A stretch of DNA of 64,000 bases from Phormidium ambiguum IAM M-71 (GTDB lineage: Bacteria; Cyanobacteriota; Cyanobacteriia; Cyanobacteriales; Aerosakkonemataceae): assembly GCF_001904725.1 (NCBI RefSeq), contig NZ_MRCE01000013.1:62001-126000 (forward strand). The letters run 5' to 3'. Of this stretch, positions 1 to 7,773 are shown one piece after another (the first letter of the stretch is position 1; the number at the start of each line of letters is the position of its first letter). The translations under genes were made by a program, and so were the position numbers. Under the pieces are notes generated by a model. That model did no database searches, was not told the DNA's origin, and saw only the letters and a program-made list of their open reading frames with translations.

Positions 1-139
1 ATGCCGCACCTTTCATTCCCAGCATTTGCCGAGTTTTCGCACTGCGCGACGCGAGTTCCGCCTCGGTACTAGGTTGAACATCTACTGGTAATTGTTCGGT
101 TTTTTCTGGAGTAAGTTCAGGTTGTGTGAGGTCAGACAT
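1..139 (-). CDS. chlG: Chlorophyll synthase ChlG, N-terminal fragment (cut by window edge)
   Basis: Only the first 46 codons are present; the gene runs off the left edge. The translation begins MSDLTQPELTPEKTEQ and then reads SAKTRQMLGMKGAA, which matches the variable N-terminus followed by the conserved RQ(L/M)LGMKGA motif of cyanobacterial ChlG. ChlG is the membrane prenyltransferase that adds the phytyl or geranylgeranyl tail to chlorophyllide in the last step of chlorophyll a synthesis. The start lies 22 nt downstream of the get3d stop, so the two are probably cotranscribed. None of the catalytic prenyltransferase region is visible, so the call rests on the N-terminal motif and context. 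Confidence 0.8.
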   Translation of the reverse strand, partial: MSDLTQPELTPEKTEQLPVDVQPSTEAELASRSAKTRQMLGMKGAA

Positions 140-161
140 TGCTGCTACTAGAATTTACTAG

Positions 162-1331
162 TTAGAAGGAAAGAATTAGATAACTGTTTTGGAATTTTGC
201 TCCTTTAACTGATTGTCCACTCAGTTGGGGAGGTAGTTCAATATTGCGACGTTGATCTCCGGCTTCTACGGTAACTTCTGGGCCGTTTTGAGTGAGTTTA
301 ACTTGTTTTTTGTCAAATCCGGGTAAAAATAATTTTACCTGTCTTGCAGCCAAGTCAAATTCAATTGGTTTGGGAACCGTTGCTGTGGCGCGAAAATCAG
401 GCAAGGAATCAATTAAAGATTGCCAATCTTCACCACTACGGTTGGGAATACTGCTAATTTGTAAGGGAGCAAATTCCGTAGTTACGGTATTAGTAATGGC
501 GGATTCTCGATCGAACTTTTCATAAACTTGTTCTAAGTTTTCCGCAATTTCCGCGACCACAGTATCCGGCAAAATTGCTTGATTGAGAATTACTCCACCA
601 ACGGTTAAACCTACTTGTTGAGCACTACCCCAAAGATATTTCGCTGTAGCAATACTGCTTGGATCGCCTGTTGTTACTAAGTAAGCCGCAACTCTGTTTG
701 GGTCAGAAATTGCTTTTTTGCCTTCCTGTAACAGATTACTGGCTTGCTTAGTTTCTGGAGGCAAGTTATCTGGGGTCAAGTTAATATTTAAAACTGCGCT
801 AGCAACTGGTTGCAGAAAGGGGGAAAGCGTTCTTCCCAAATCAGAATTGCTAAAAATATTCTGGAAGCGGCGCACATACCAGCTGAGAACCTCCGGCATT
901 CCCAACATTCGCAATGTGTCTTTATCTCCGATGCCATCGTAGACGATCGCATCATACTTACCGCTCTTATCATATTCGCGGATCGCATTCAGAGCCAAAG
1001 CACTATCCATTCCTGGCAGTACTCCCAACTCTTGACCATAGACTTCCTTCAGTAAAGGCATCCGCAGATATTGCGCTTCCAGATTTTTCACTTCTTCCCA
1101 ACTGCGTTCTAACAGCGAGGAAGTCTGAAACTGAACCCCATATAAATTGGAGCTCAGTTCCTGTGGTTCTGGGCTCAAGGTAGCACCCAAAAGCATTCCA
1201 AAAGCTGGACTAGTATCTTGTGTTGCCAGGAGAACTTTTTTTCCCTGACTAGCTAGCTTTTTGGCTGCTGCGATCGCAACTGTCGTCCGACCAGTACCAC
1301 CTTTACCCAAAAAAGTCAAAATTAGGGACAT
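162..1331 (-). CDS. Get3d-type (ArsA/TRC40 family) ATPase with C-terminal alpha-crystallin-like domain
   Basis: This 389-residue protein starts MSLILTFLGKGGTGRTT, a deviant P-loop of the ArsA/Get3 family (residues 9-17). The ATPase domain runs to about residue 310. The last 65 residues (FDLAARQVKLFLPGF onwards) form a small beta domain resembling HSP20/alpha-crystallin, as in the Get3d branch found in cyanobacteria and plastids. Family role: dimeric ATP-dependent binding of hydrophobic clients, with the exact Get3d client unsettled. It sits between a DUF2862 gene (9 nt) and chlG (22 nt), suggesting a role in pigment or membrane-protein assembly. The usual second P-loop lysine is arginine here (R15), while the signature lysine K10 is kept. 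The function is inferred from family and context. Confidence 0.85.
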   Translation of the reverse strand: MSLILTFLGKGGTGRTTVAIAAAKKLASQGKKVLLATQDTSPAFGMLLGATLSPEPQELSSNLYGVQFQTSSLLERSWEEVKNLEAQYLRMPLLKEVYGQELGVLPGMDSALALNAIREYDKSGKYDAIVYDGIGDKDTLRMLGMPEVLSWYVRRFQNIFSNSDLGRTLSPFLQPVASAVLNINLTPDNLPPETKQASNLLQEGKKAISDPNRVAAYLVTTGDPSSIATAKYLWGSAQQVGLTVGGVILNQAILPDTVVAEIAENLEQVYEKFDRESAITNTVTTEFAPLQISSIPNRSGEDWQSLIDSLPDFRATATVPKPIEFDLAARQVKLFLPGFDKKQVKLTQNGPEVTVEAGDQRRNIELPPQLSGQSVKGAKFQNSYLILSF

Positions 1332-1340
1332 TTGCCTTCC

Positions 1341-1538
1341 TTATGCGTTTACGGGTTCTAATTCATCCTCAAAGAACCAAGTGGTAAACTTGTCCTCAAA
1401 CTGGACAACTACACCGACTCCGCTGCCATCTACCATTTTGTACTCTTTGATTGTCCCGATCTTACCCAAACAACCAATCACGTTTGCTGGGGATTTATCC
1501 CTAAGACGGCGTACCCGCACTTTTTGACCGATTTCCAT
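1341..1538 (-). CDS. DUF2862 domain protein (small cyanobacterial protein)
   Basis: This 65-residue protein, MEIGQKVRVRRLRDKSPAN..., has an SH3-like beta-barrel pattern with GxVG-type turns and an acidic tail (FEDELEPVNA). It matches the DUF2862 family, which is common in cyanobacteria and of unknown function. It is the first gene of a minus-strand set DUF2862 - get3d - chlG with a 9 nt gap to get3d, so cotranscription is likely. No catalytic motif is visible; a nucleic-acid or protein-binding role is possible but unsupported. Confidence 0.75.
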   Translation of the reverse strand: MEIGQKVRVRRLRDKSPANVIGCLGKIGTIKEYKMVDGSGVGVVVQFEDKFTTWFFEDELEPVNA

Positions 1539-1603
1539 TCCAACTCCAATCTATCAACCATACACAGTCTAAAGGTACTGGCGCACTTGAGCAATGGGGC
1601 AGG

Positions 1604-1785
1604 AGAGGTGGGGAGATGGGGAGCAGGGGGGCAGGGGGACAAGGAGATTTGATTTTTACCTTTTACCTTTCTTACCTTCTGCCTTCTGCCTTCTGCCTTT
1701 CTTTCTTACCTTCTGCCTTCTGCCTTCTGCCCTCTGCCTTTCTTACCTTCTGCCCTCTGCCTTCTGCCTTCTGCCTTTCTTAGAT
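1604..1785. repeat. G-rich tract plus TTCTGCC heptamer repeat block
   Basis: The left part (1604-1641) is a run of GGGGAGnnGGGG-like units. From about 1676 the DNA is built of TTCTGCC heptamers, often CCTTCTGCC, interrupted by TTTCTTACC. Such short tandemly repeated sequences are typical intergenic elements of filamentous cyanobacteria. An open frame through the block gives only low-complexity LLPSAFCLLP peptides and is not a gene. The same two motifs recur at 60862-61005. Confidence 0.85.
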
Positions 1786-1886
1786 TGCCAAAATCTGAAT
1801 AAAATCTTAACCTAATACGTTATACGAGCAGTCCATTGGCTCAGAACAGTGACGAAGCAGTAAGGTTAAATACTTCTTTGCACCAC

Positions 1887-1915
1887 TTTCGAGACTATCG
1901 GAACGCTGCTATACT
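1887..1915 (+). promoter_or_regulatory. Possible sigma-70 promoter upstream of the glycan-export genes
   Basis: TATACT at 1910-1915 is a good -10 element. A weak -35 (TTTCGA, 1887-1892) lies 17 nt upstream. The position is about 100 nt before the start of the ABC permease gene. Motif match only. Confidence 0.3.
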
Positions 1916-2011
1916 GTCTAACTTTAGTAGGAAAAACCGATTTAGTGGCTTCTTGCATTAAATCAGTTTTTGCGGAGTGTGGTGTGTTGATTGTGAGCGA
2001 GGAAACAGGCA

Positions 2012-2869
2012 TTGCTGAGGTCAATGAGAGGAGTTGCCCAAAAAGCAGAAAGGTTGAGCAATAAGCTACCGATTAATGCTTTGTGGCGGGCTAAGTTGGA
2101 TTTACTCAGGGCGCTGGTACTACGCGATTTAGAGGCGCGGCACAAAGGGTCTGTTTTAGGCAATTTGTGGCCTTTACTCAACCAGTTGTCACAATTACTG
2201 ATTTACACTTACGTTTTTTCCATTGTTTTAAAAGTCAAATTACCCGTGCAAGGGCTACCAGAAAGTAACCTTTCATTTGGTATTTGGATCTTTGCTGGAT
2301 TAATTCCTTGGAATGCGTTTGTAGGCGGACTATTACCAGCAGCTAATTCGGTAATTAATCAACCCAATTTAGTCAAAAAAGTTGTGTTTCCTCTGGCTTT
2401 GTTACCATTGGTGCCAGTTTTATCTGCCTTTGTGGAAAGTACTCTAGGAATGATGTCTTTAATCGTTTTAGTAGCACTAACTACAAAGACAATTCATATT
2501 ACCCTTTGGTTATTACCACTAATTTGGATTCCCCAGTTACTTTTTACTGCGGGTTTAAGTTATTTAGTGGCAGGATTAACAGTATTTCTGCGAGATGTAC
2601 CGCAAACTTTAGCAGTCATTACTAATTTTTGGTTCTATTTGACTCCGATTGTTTATCCGATTACTGTGATTCCTGAAAGGTTCCGAGAATGGGTATTTTG
2701 GCTGAATCCAATGACAACGATCGCAGAAATTTATCGAGAGTTAATTTTAAGCGGCACAGTCAAGCATTTAGGAGAATGGGGAATTTTTTCTCTGTTCTCT
2801 TTAATAGTATTTTATGGCGGTTTATCAGTTTATCGGCGGTTACGTCCAGCTTTTGCTGATGTTCTTTAA
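2012..2869 (+). CDS. ABC-2 type polysaccharide exporter permease (Wzm-like)
   Basis: This 285-residue integral membrane protein has about six hydrophobic segments. It carries the family signature RDLEARHKGSVLGNLWPLL near residue 35 and the C-terminal LNPMTTIAEIYRELIL pattern. Wzm-type permeases pair with Wzt ATPases to export lipid-linked polysaccharide across the inner membrane. The annotated start is TTG at 2012, preceded by AGGA 8 nt upstream; ATG at 2024 is an alternative, and an in-frame stop at 1994-1996 rules out a longer form. The partner ATPase follows 63 nt downstream. The next six plus-strand genes encode glycan-modifying enzymes, so the substrate is probably the glycan they make. 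Confidence 0.85.
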   Translation: MLRSMRGVAQKAERLSNKLPINALWRAKLDLLRALVLRDLEARHKGSVLGNLWPLLNQLSQLLIYTYVFSIVLKVKLPVQGLPESNLSFGIWIFAGLIPWNAFVGGLLPAANSVINQPNLVKKVVFPLALLPLVPVLSAFVESTLGMMSLIVLVALTTKTIHITLWLLPLIWIPQLLFTAGLSYLVAGLTVFLRDVPQTLAVITNFWFYLTPIVYPITVIPERFREWVFWLNPMTTIAEIYRELILSGTVKHLGEWGIFSLFSLIVFYGGLSVYRRLRPAFADVL

Positions 2870-2932
2870 AGAATCCATAAAAAATTTCGCTTGTCCACTG
2901 AAAATTAGTTTTTAATAAAAGCGGCAATTCTC

Positions 2933-4366
2933 ATGACTGAAATCGTAATTTCTCTGCAAAACGTTTCCAAATGCTTCAAGCGTTATGCCCGTCCTGTCGA
3001 TCGCTTAAAAGAGTTGTTACTCCCAGGAAAAACTCAATGTCAAGAATTTTGGGCACTGCGAAATTTGAATCTAGAAGTTCCTAAAGGGCAAACTTTAGGA
3101 ATTGTCGGGCGTAATGGATCGGGAAAAAGCACATTACTGCAAATAATTGTTGGTACACTTACCCCCACTAGTGGCCAAGTTAATATTAATGGTAGAGTCG
3201 CAGCGCTGTTAGAATTAGGCAGCGGTTTTAACCCAGAATTTACTGGCAGACAAAATGTATTTTTTAATGGGCAATTGATGGGATTAAGCCCAAAAGAAAT
3301 AGCTGAAAGATTTGATGATATTGCTGCTTTTGCAGATATTGGGGATTTTATCGATCACCCAGTAAAAACTTATTCTAGTGGAATGTTTGTTCGCTTAGCT
3401 TTCGCTGTTGCTACCAGTGTCGAACCAGATATTTTAATCGTAGATGAAGCTTTATCTGTAGGTGACGAAGCTTTCCAACGCAAGTGTTATGCCCGAATTC
3501 AATCAATCCGCGCTAGAGGCGGTACAATTCTTTTTGTTTCTCACTCAGCCAGCGCCGTCATTGACATTTGTGATGCCGCAATTTTAATGGATAGAGGCGA
3601 GAAGTTACTCTTCCATCATCCGAAATTTGTTTTGGATAAATATCATAAATTAATGTATGCTCCCGAAGAGAAAATCACCACATTAAGAGAAGAAATTCGG
3701 GAATTACAAAATGTAGTAACCTACGATTCATTTAAACAGCACATTTCAGTTATCGAAAACAAAACAATTGTTGACGTTACTTGTGAAACTGCCCCGGAAA
3801 ATAACGTTTTAGAAGCAGAAGTTAGGGAATTTTTAGACCCAGAATTAGTACCATCAAATACTATTTCCTATGTACCACGAGGAGCGAAAATCATCAATCC
3901 TCACATTACCATGCCCGATGGCACTGTAGTTAACAATTTGGTAGGAAGAAAAGAATACATTTACACCTATTCAGTTGCCTTTGTTAAACCTGCGGAACAA
4001 GTGCGCTTTGGAATGTTAATTAAAACTGTTAGCGGTTTAGAATTGGGAGGTGCTTCCTTTACTGCTTCTTCTCAAGAAATTTATCACGTTGAACCGGAAA
4101 CAATAGTTATAGTTAAATTCCATTTCAAATGTTTATTAACCCCTGGAGTTTACTTCTTAAATGCAGGTGTCACAGGCTTAGTTGATGGACATTTTACCTT
4201 TTTATCGAGGCATATTGATGCGGCAATGTTCAGGGTACAACCAGAGGTTAATACTTACAGTACTGGCATTATTGACTTAATGATTAAACCAAGTTTAACT
4301 ATCAACTCGGATTTAACGGAAAAACATCGGGAAGAAATTCAAATTGCCTTGGGAGAACATTTGTAA
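2933..4366 (+). CDS. Polysaccharide ABC exporter ATPase with C-terminal glycan-binding domain (Wzt-like)
   Basis: The 477-residue protein has Walker A GRNGSGKST at residues 59-67, the Wzt/TagH hallmark ALLELGSGFNPEFTGRQN near 95-112, the signature YSSGMFVRLAFAVAT, Walker B ILIVDEAL and the switch histidine FVSHSA. After the ATPase (about 1-245) comes a linker and a beta-rich domain (about 290-460) like the Wzt C-terminal domain, which in O-antigen exporters recognises the chain terminus. This suggests that export requires a specific end modification. The methyltransferase 5 nt downstream and the sulfotransferases further on are candidates for making that cap; this last link is inference. Confidence 0.9.
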   Translation: MTEIVISLQNVSKCFKRYARPVDRLKELLLPGKTQCQEFWALRNLNLEVPKGQTLGIVGRNGSGKSTLLQIIVGTLTPTSGQVNINGRVAALLELGSGFNPEFTGRQNVFFNGQLMGLSPKEIAERFDDIAAFADIGDFIDHPVKTYSSGMFVRLAFAVATSVEPDILIVDEALSVGDEAFQRKCYARIQSIRARGGTILFVSHSASAVIDICDAAILMDRGEKLLFHHPKFVLDKYHKLMYAPEEKITTLREEIRELQNVVTYDSFKQHISVIENKTIVDVTCETAPENNVLEAEVREFLDPELVPSNTISYVPRGAKIINPHITMPDGTVVNNLVGRKEYIYTYSVAFVKPAEQVRFGMLIKTVSGLELGGASFTASSQEIYHVEPETIVIVKFHFKCLLTPGVYFLNAGVTGLVDGHFTFLSRHIDAAMFRVQPEVNTYSTGIIDLMIKPSLTINSDLTEKHREEIQIALGEHL

Positions 4367-4371
4367 GTTAA

Positions 4372-5256
4372 ATGGAATCGGAAATTATTAAACTAAAACA
4401 ACAAGAAATCATTGCCGAATATGGTGAATGGACTAATCATAACATTCACCTTGGCAATGGCATTTACACAATTAGTAACCAAGGAAATGGTTCGGAAAAT
4501 AAAGTAAGACGAATCTTACAAATAATTGCTGACACGATTAATAAACCTTGGGAAAAAGTCAGAGTTTTAGATTTAGCTTGTTTGGAAGGTTTGTATGCTA
4601 TAGAATTGGCATTACAAGGGGCGCAAGTTGTTGGGATTGAAGGGAGAAAAGCGAATATTGCTAAGGCAAACTTCGCTAAACATAGCTTGGGTTTAGATAA
4701 TCTTCAGTTTATCCAAGATGATGTGCGGAATCTTAGTAAAGCGAAGTATGGCAGTTTCGATGTAGTTTTATGTTTGGGCATTCTTTATCATTTGGATGTA
4801 CCCGATGCCTTTTACTTTTTGGAAAGTATAGCAGAAGTTTGTGAAAATTTAGCGATCGCAGACACTCACGTAAGCATGAACGCCGAAAAATGCTATCTTT
4901 ATAAAGACCAAAAATATTGGGGTAGCAGCTATGTCGAACATAGTGCAGAAGCAACGCCAGAAGACAAAGAAAAATCTTTGTGGGCATCCTTAGATAATCC
5001 GACAAGTTTTTGGTTTACTCGCTATTCTTTTTATAACTTGCTAGCAGCAGTTGGCTTTACCTCAGTCTACGAATGTCATAATCCCCCAGTTATTAATTAT
5101 GAAAGAAAAAGATTAAACCAAGAAACCGATCGCAATACATTTTTAGCAATTAAAGGTAAACAAATTACCTTAAAATCAACAGCAGTAGAAACCGCACAAA
5201 ATCCCGCAAAATGGCCTGAAAAAGCCAAATTAATTCAAACAAAACCAGGAAATTAG
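4372..5256 (+). CDS. Class I SAM-dependent methyltransferase
   Basis: The 294-residue protein has SAM-binding motif I at VRVLDLACLEGLYAIELA (around residues 64-81), an acidic motif II (VVGIEGRK), and GSFDVVLCLGILYHL as motif IV. The usual GxGxG glycine-rich loop reads ACLEG, which is seen in some glycan and rhamnose-type methyltransferases. It lies 5 nt after the Wzt-like gene and 2 nt before the sulfotransferase-GT2 fusion, so it is in the same transcript. It likely methylates the exported glycan, possibly as a terminating cap. The acceptor cannot be read from the sequence. Confidence 0.8.
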   Translation: MESEIIKLKQQEIIAEYGEWTNHNIHLGNGIYTISNQGNGSENKVRRILQIIADTINKPWEKVRVLDLACLEGLYAIELALQGAQVVGIEGRKANIAKANFAKHSLGLDNLQFIQDDVRNLSKAKYGSFDVVLCLGILYHLDVPDAFYFLESIAEVCENLAIADTHVSMNAEKCYLYKDQKYWGSSYVEHSAEATPEDKEKSLWASLDNPTSFWFTRYSFYNLLAAVGFTSVYECHNPPVINYERKRLNQETDRNTFLAIKGKQITLKSTAVETAQNPAKWPEKAKLIQTKPGN

Positions 5257-5258
5257 CA

Positions 5259-7742
5259 ATGTCTCTGACGCTGATAGTAACAGGAATGCACCGTTCCGGC
5301 ACTTCATTGGTAGCTTCATTTATTCAAGCGATCGGAGTAAACTTAGGAGAAAGATTCTTTCCCTCTGACTATTTAAACGTCAAAGGCTATTTTGAAGACT
5401 TAGACTTCTTAGAATTTCAACGAGAAGTTCTGAGAAACTCCTGCCGCAACGAAGAAATCGGTTGGCATGATTGGGGATGGACAACCAGCGAATTTTTAGA
5501 CTATAACAATTTTTCAGAATACACAGAACCAGCCAAAAAATTAATTAAAAGTCGGCAAGAACAATTAGAAATTTGGGGTTGGAAAGACCCCCGCACCACC
5601 TTAATGTTAGACTTCTGGCATCAGTTATTACCAGAAGTAAAATACCTGTTTGTTTACCGCTACCCTTGGGATGTCTTAAACTCCATTGTTCGCCCCAATT
5701 CTTTACTTTTTGCCGAACGTCCTGACTACGCACTGAAAGCTTGGGCATTTTACAACCGACACTTGTTAAAGTTTTATCAGGAACATTCCGAACAAAGCAT
5801 TTTAGTCAATGTTAGCGCCATTATTGAACAACCAGAACAATTAGTTAAACTCCTCAAAAGCAAGTTAAATTTGCAAATTCCTGATAGCGACTGGGAAGCC
5901 AAATTTAAAGAAATTTACGACTGGCGGATATTTACCAACTTACCTTGGCAAAGTTCAGTAGTAGAACACATATATAATAAATATTCAGAATGCTTAACCC
6001 TATTAACAGAATTAGAAGCAGCCGCAGATTTATCCGATAATTTTTCCTTGGAACTAGCAGGATTGACAGAAGTGAAGAAAACAGAGGTAACAACTACATC
6101 AGCAGATGTATTCGAGAATGAAACAGTAGAAATTACCAATGAAGAGAACTCAGAAATTGCAGTTTCAGTGGTAATTCCTTGTTATAACCAAGGAGAATTT
6201 ATTTTAGAAGCAATTTCCAGCGTGGAAAGTTGCCAAGAACCGATTTATGAAATCATCATCGTCAATGACGGTTCAACGGAACCTTTAACCAAAAAAGTTT
6301 TACAATATTTGAAAGATAACGGTTATTTAGTAATCGATCAAAGTAACCAAGGATTAGCTAAAGCGAGAAATAAAGGAATTAGTAAAGCTAGAGGGCGCTA
6401 CATCTTACCTTTAGACAGCGACAATAAAATTAGACCAGAATACCTTACCAAAAGTATCGAAATCCTCGATAAATATCCTGAAGTGGGAGTTGTTTATGGA
6501 GACGTGCAATTATTCGATCGAAGAAAAGATATTTTGCCAGTACCAGATTTTGATATAAATAAACTGGCAATGGGTAACTATATTGATGCCTGCGCCGTCT
6601 TGCGGAAACAAGTTTGGCTAGATTGTGGTGGTTATGATGATAAAATACCCGATAAATTAGGTTATGAAGATTGGGATTTATGGTTAGGTGCAGCCGCTAA
6701 AGGTTGGCAGTTCCATCATATTCCTGAAGTCATGTTTGATTATCGAGTCAGAGAAGATTCGATGGTTACTTTATGTCGAATTCCCGAAAATCACGAAAAG
6801 TTAGTGCGTTACATATCTACTAAACACTTGGATATCTATAAGAGTAACTTCGCCAACATTTTGGCAGAAAAAGATGCAGCTTTGTTAAAAGAAAGACTGC
6901 GTAGCGAAGACATGGAATTTCGCTTACAAAAAGCCCAAGTAGCCTGGGAAGAAGCGCGAGAAGAATTTGAGCAAATCCAAGCCGCTTGGCAAGAAGCAGA
7001 ATCCCAAGTCCAAAAAATTCAAACAACTTGGGAAGCAGCAGAAGCCGAAGTGAAAAAAGTTCAATCTTTTGGGGAAACTTCTCAGAAAGAATTGCAGCAA
7101 ATTCAAACAGCTTGGGAATCAGCCCAAAAAGAACTGCGGTTAACTCATTCTGAATGGGAAAAAGCAGAAATTCAGGTACAAAAAATTCAAGCTGAATGGC
7201 AAAAATCCCAAGAACAAACCCAAAAAATTCACACAGAATGGGAAAAGGCGCAAGCGACAGGAAAAGAAGCGCAGGCGCAAGTGCAACGAATTCAAACAGC
7301 TTGGGAGGAAGCACAAGCACAACTGCGACAAACTAATTCAGAATGGCAAAAATCCCAATCTCAAGCTGCACAAGTCCATCATCAATGGGAACAAGCACAA
7401 TTAGAAATTAAGAAAATTCATGAAGAATGGGAAAAATCCCAATTTCAGTTACAACAAACTCATTTAGCTTGGGAACAAGCACAAGAACAAACAAGATTAA
7501 TTCATGCAGCTTGGGAACAATCTCAAGCACAAACAAAGTTGATTTATGCTGAATGGGAAAAAGTTCAGTTACAGTTACAACAAAGTCAGGTGCAGTTACA
7601 ACAAATTCAGGCAGAATGGCAACAAACGAAAGCAGAACTTCGCAATACTCAAGCAGAATTGCAACAGACACAACTAATTATTAGTCAAAATCAAAGTGGG
7701 ATATTCGGAAAAATCAAAAAAGCATTGCTAAAGCTGAAGTAA
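5259..7742 (+). CDS. Sulfotransferase - GT2 glycosyltransferase - Trp-repeat coiled-coil fusion
   Basis: The 827-residue protein has three parts. Residues 1-240 form a PAPS-dependent sulfotransferase domain: 5'-phosphosulfate loop GMHRSGTSLVASFIQ near residue 8, then WGWKDPRTTLML. Residues about 300-530 are a family-2 glycosyltransferase with VVIPCYNQGEF, IIIVNDGS and the metal-site-like PLDSDNK. Residues about 540-815 are one long helical region rich in Gln and Glu, with a Trp every 14 residues through much of its length (units like WEKSQFQLQQTHLA). It shares the operon with the methyltransferase (2 nt) and the next glycosyltransferase (31 nt). It probably adds and sulfates a sugar at the membrane; the coiled coil may measure length or scaffold partners, by analogy with other chain-length regulators. 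Confidence 0.85.
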   Translation: MSLTLIVTGMHRSGTSLVASFIQAIGVNLGERFFPSDYLNVKGYFEDLDFLEFQREVLRNSCRNEEIGWHDWGWTTSEFLDYNNFSEYTEPAKKLIKSRQEQLEIWGWKDPRTTLMLDFWHQLLPEVKYLFVYRYPWDVLNSIVRPNSLLFAERPDYALKAWAFYNRHLLKFYQEHSEQSILVNVSAIIEQPEQLVKLLKSKLNLQIPDSDWEAKFKEIYDWRIFTNLPWQSSVVEHIYNKYSECLTLLTELEAAADLSDNFSLELAGLTEVKKTEVTTTSADVFENETVEITNEENSEIAVSVVIPCYNQGEFILEAISSVESCQEPIYEIIIVNDGSTEPLTKKVLQYLKDNGYLVIDQSNQGLAKARNKGISKARGRYILPLDSDNKIRPEYLTKSIEILDKYPEVGVVYGDVQLFDRRKDILPVPDFDINKLAMGNYIDACAVLRKQVWLDCGGYDDKIPDKLGYEDWDLWLGAAAKGWQFHHIPEVMFDYRVREDSMVTLCRIPENHEKLVRYISTKHLDIYKSNFANILAEKDAALLKERLRSEDMEFRLQKAQVAWEEAREEFEQIQAAWQEAESQVQKIQTTWEAAEAEVKKVQSFGETSQKELQQIQTAWESAQKELRLTHSEWEKAEIQVQKIQAEWQKSQEQTQKIHTEWEKAQATGKEAQAQVQRIQTAWEEAQAQLRQTNSEWQKSQSQAAQVHHQWEQAQLEIKKIHEEWEKSQFQLQQTHLAWEQAQEQTRLIHAAWEQSQAQTKLIYAEWEKVQLQLQQSQVQLQQIQAEWQQTKAELRNTQAELQQTQLIISQNQSGIFGKIKKALLKLK

Positions 7743-7773
7743 GGAATAATTTCATCAAAATCATAGAGTAAAC

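Noticed and set aside
1594-1815. Open frame across the G-rich and TTCTGCC repeat block
   Set aside because: It translates into low-complexity LLPSAFCLLP peptide, lacks a ribosome site, and lies wholly in tandem repeats.
6820-7671. Several long minus-strand frames opposite the coiled-coil region
   Set aside because: They are mirrors of the 42-base repeat in the plus-strand gene; translations are repetitive Leu/Phe-rich without family resemblance.
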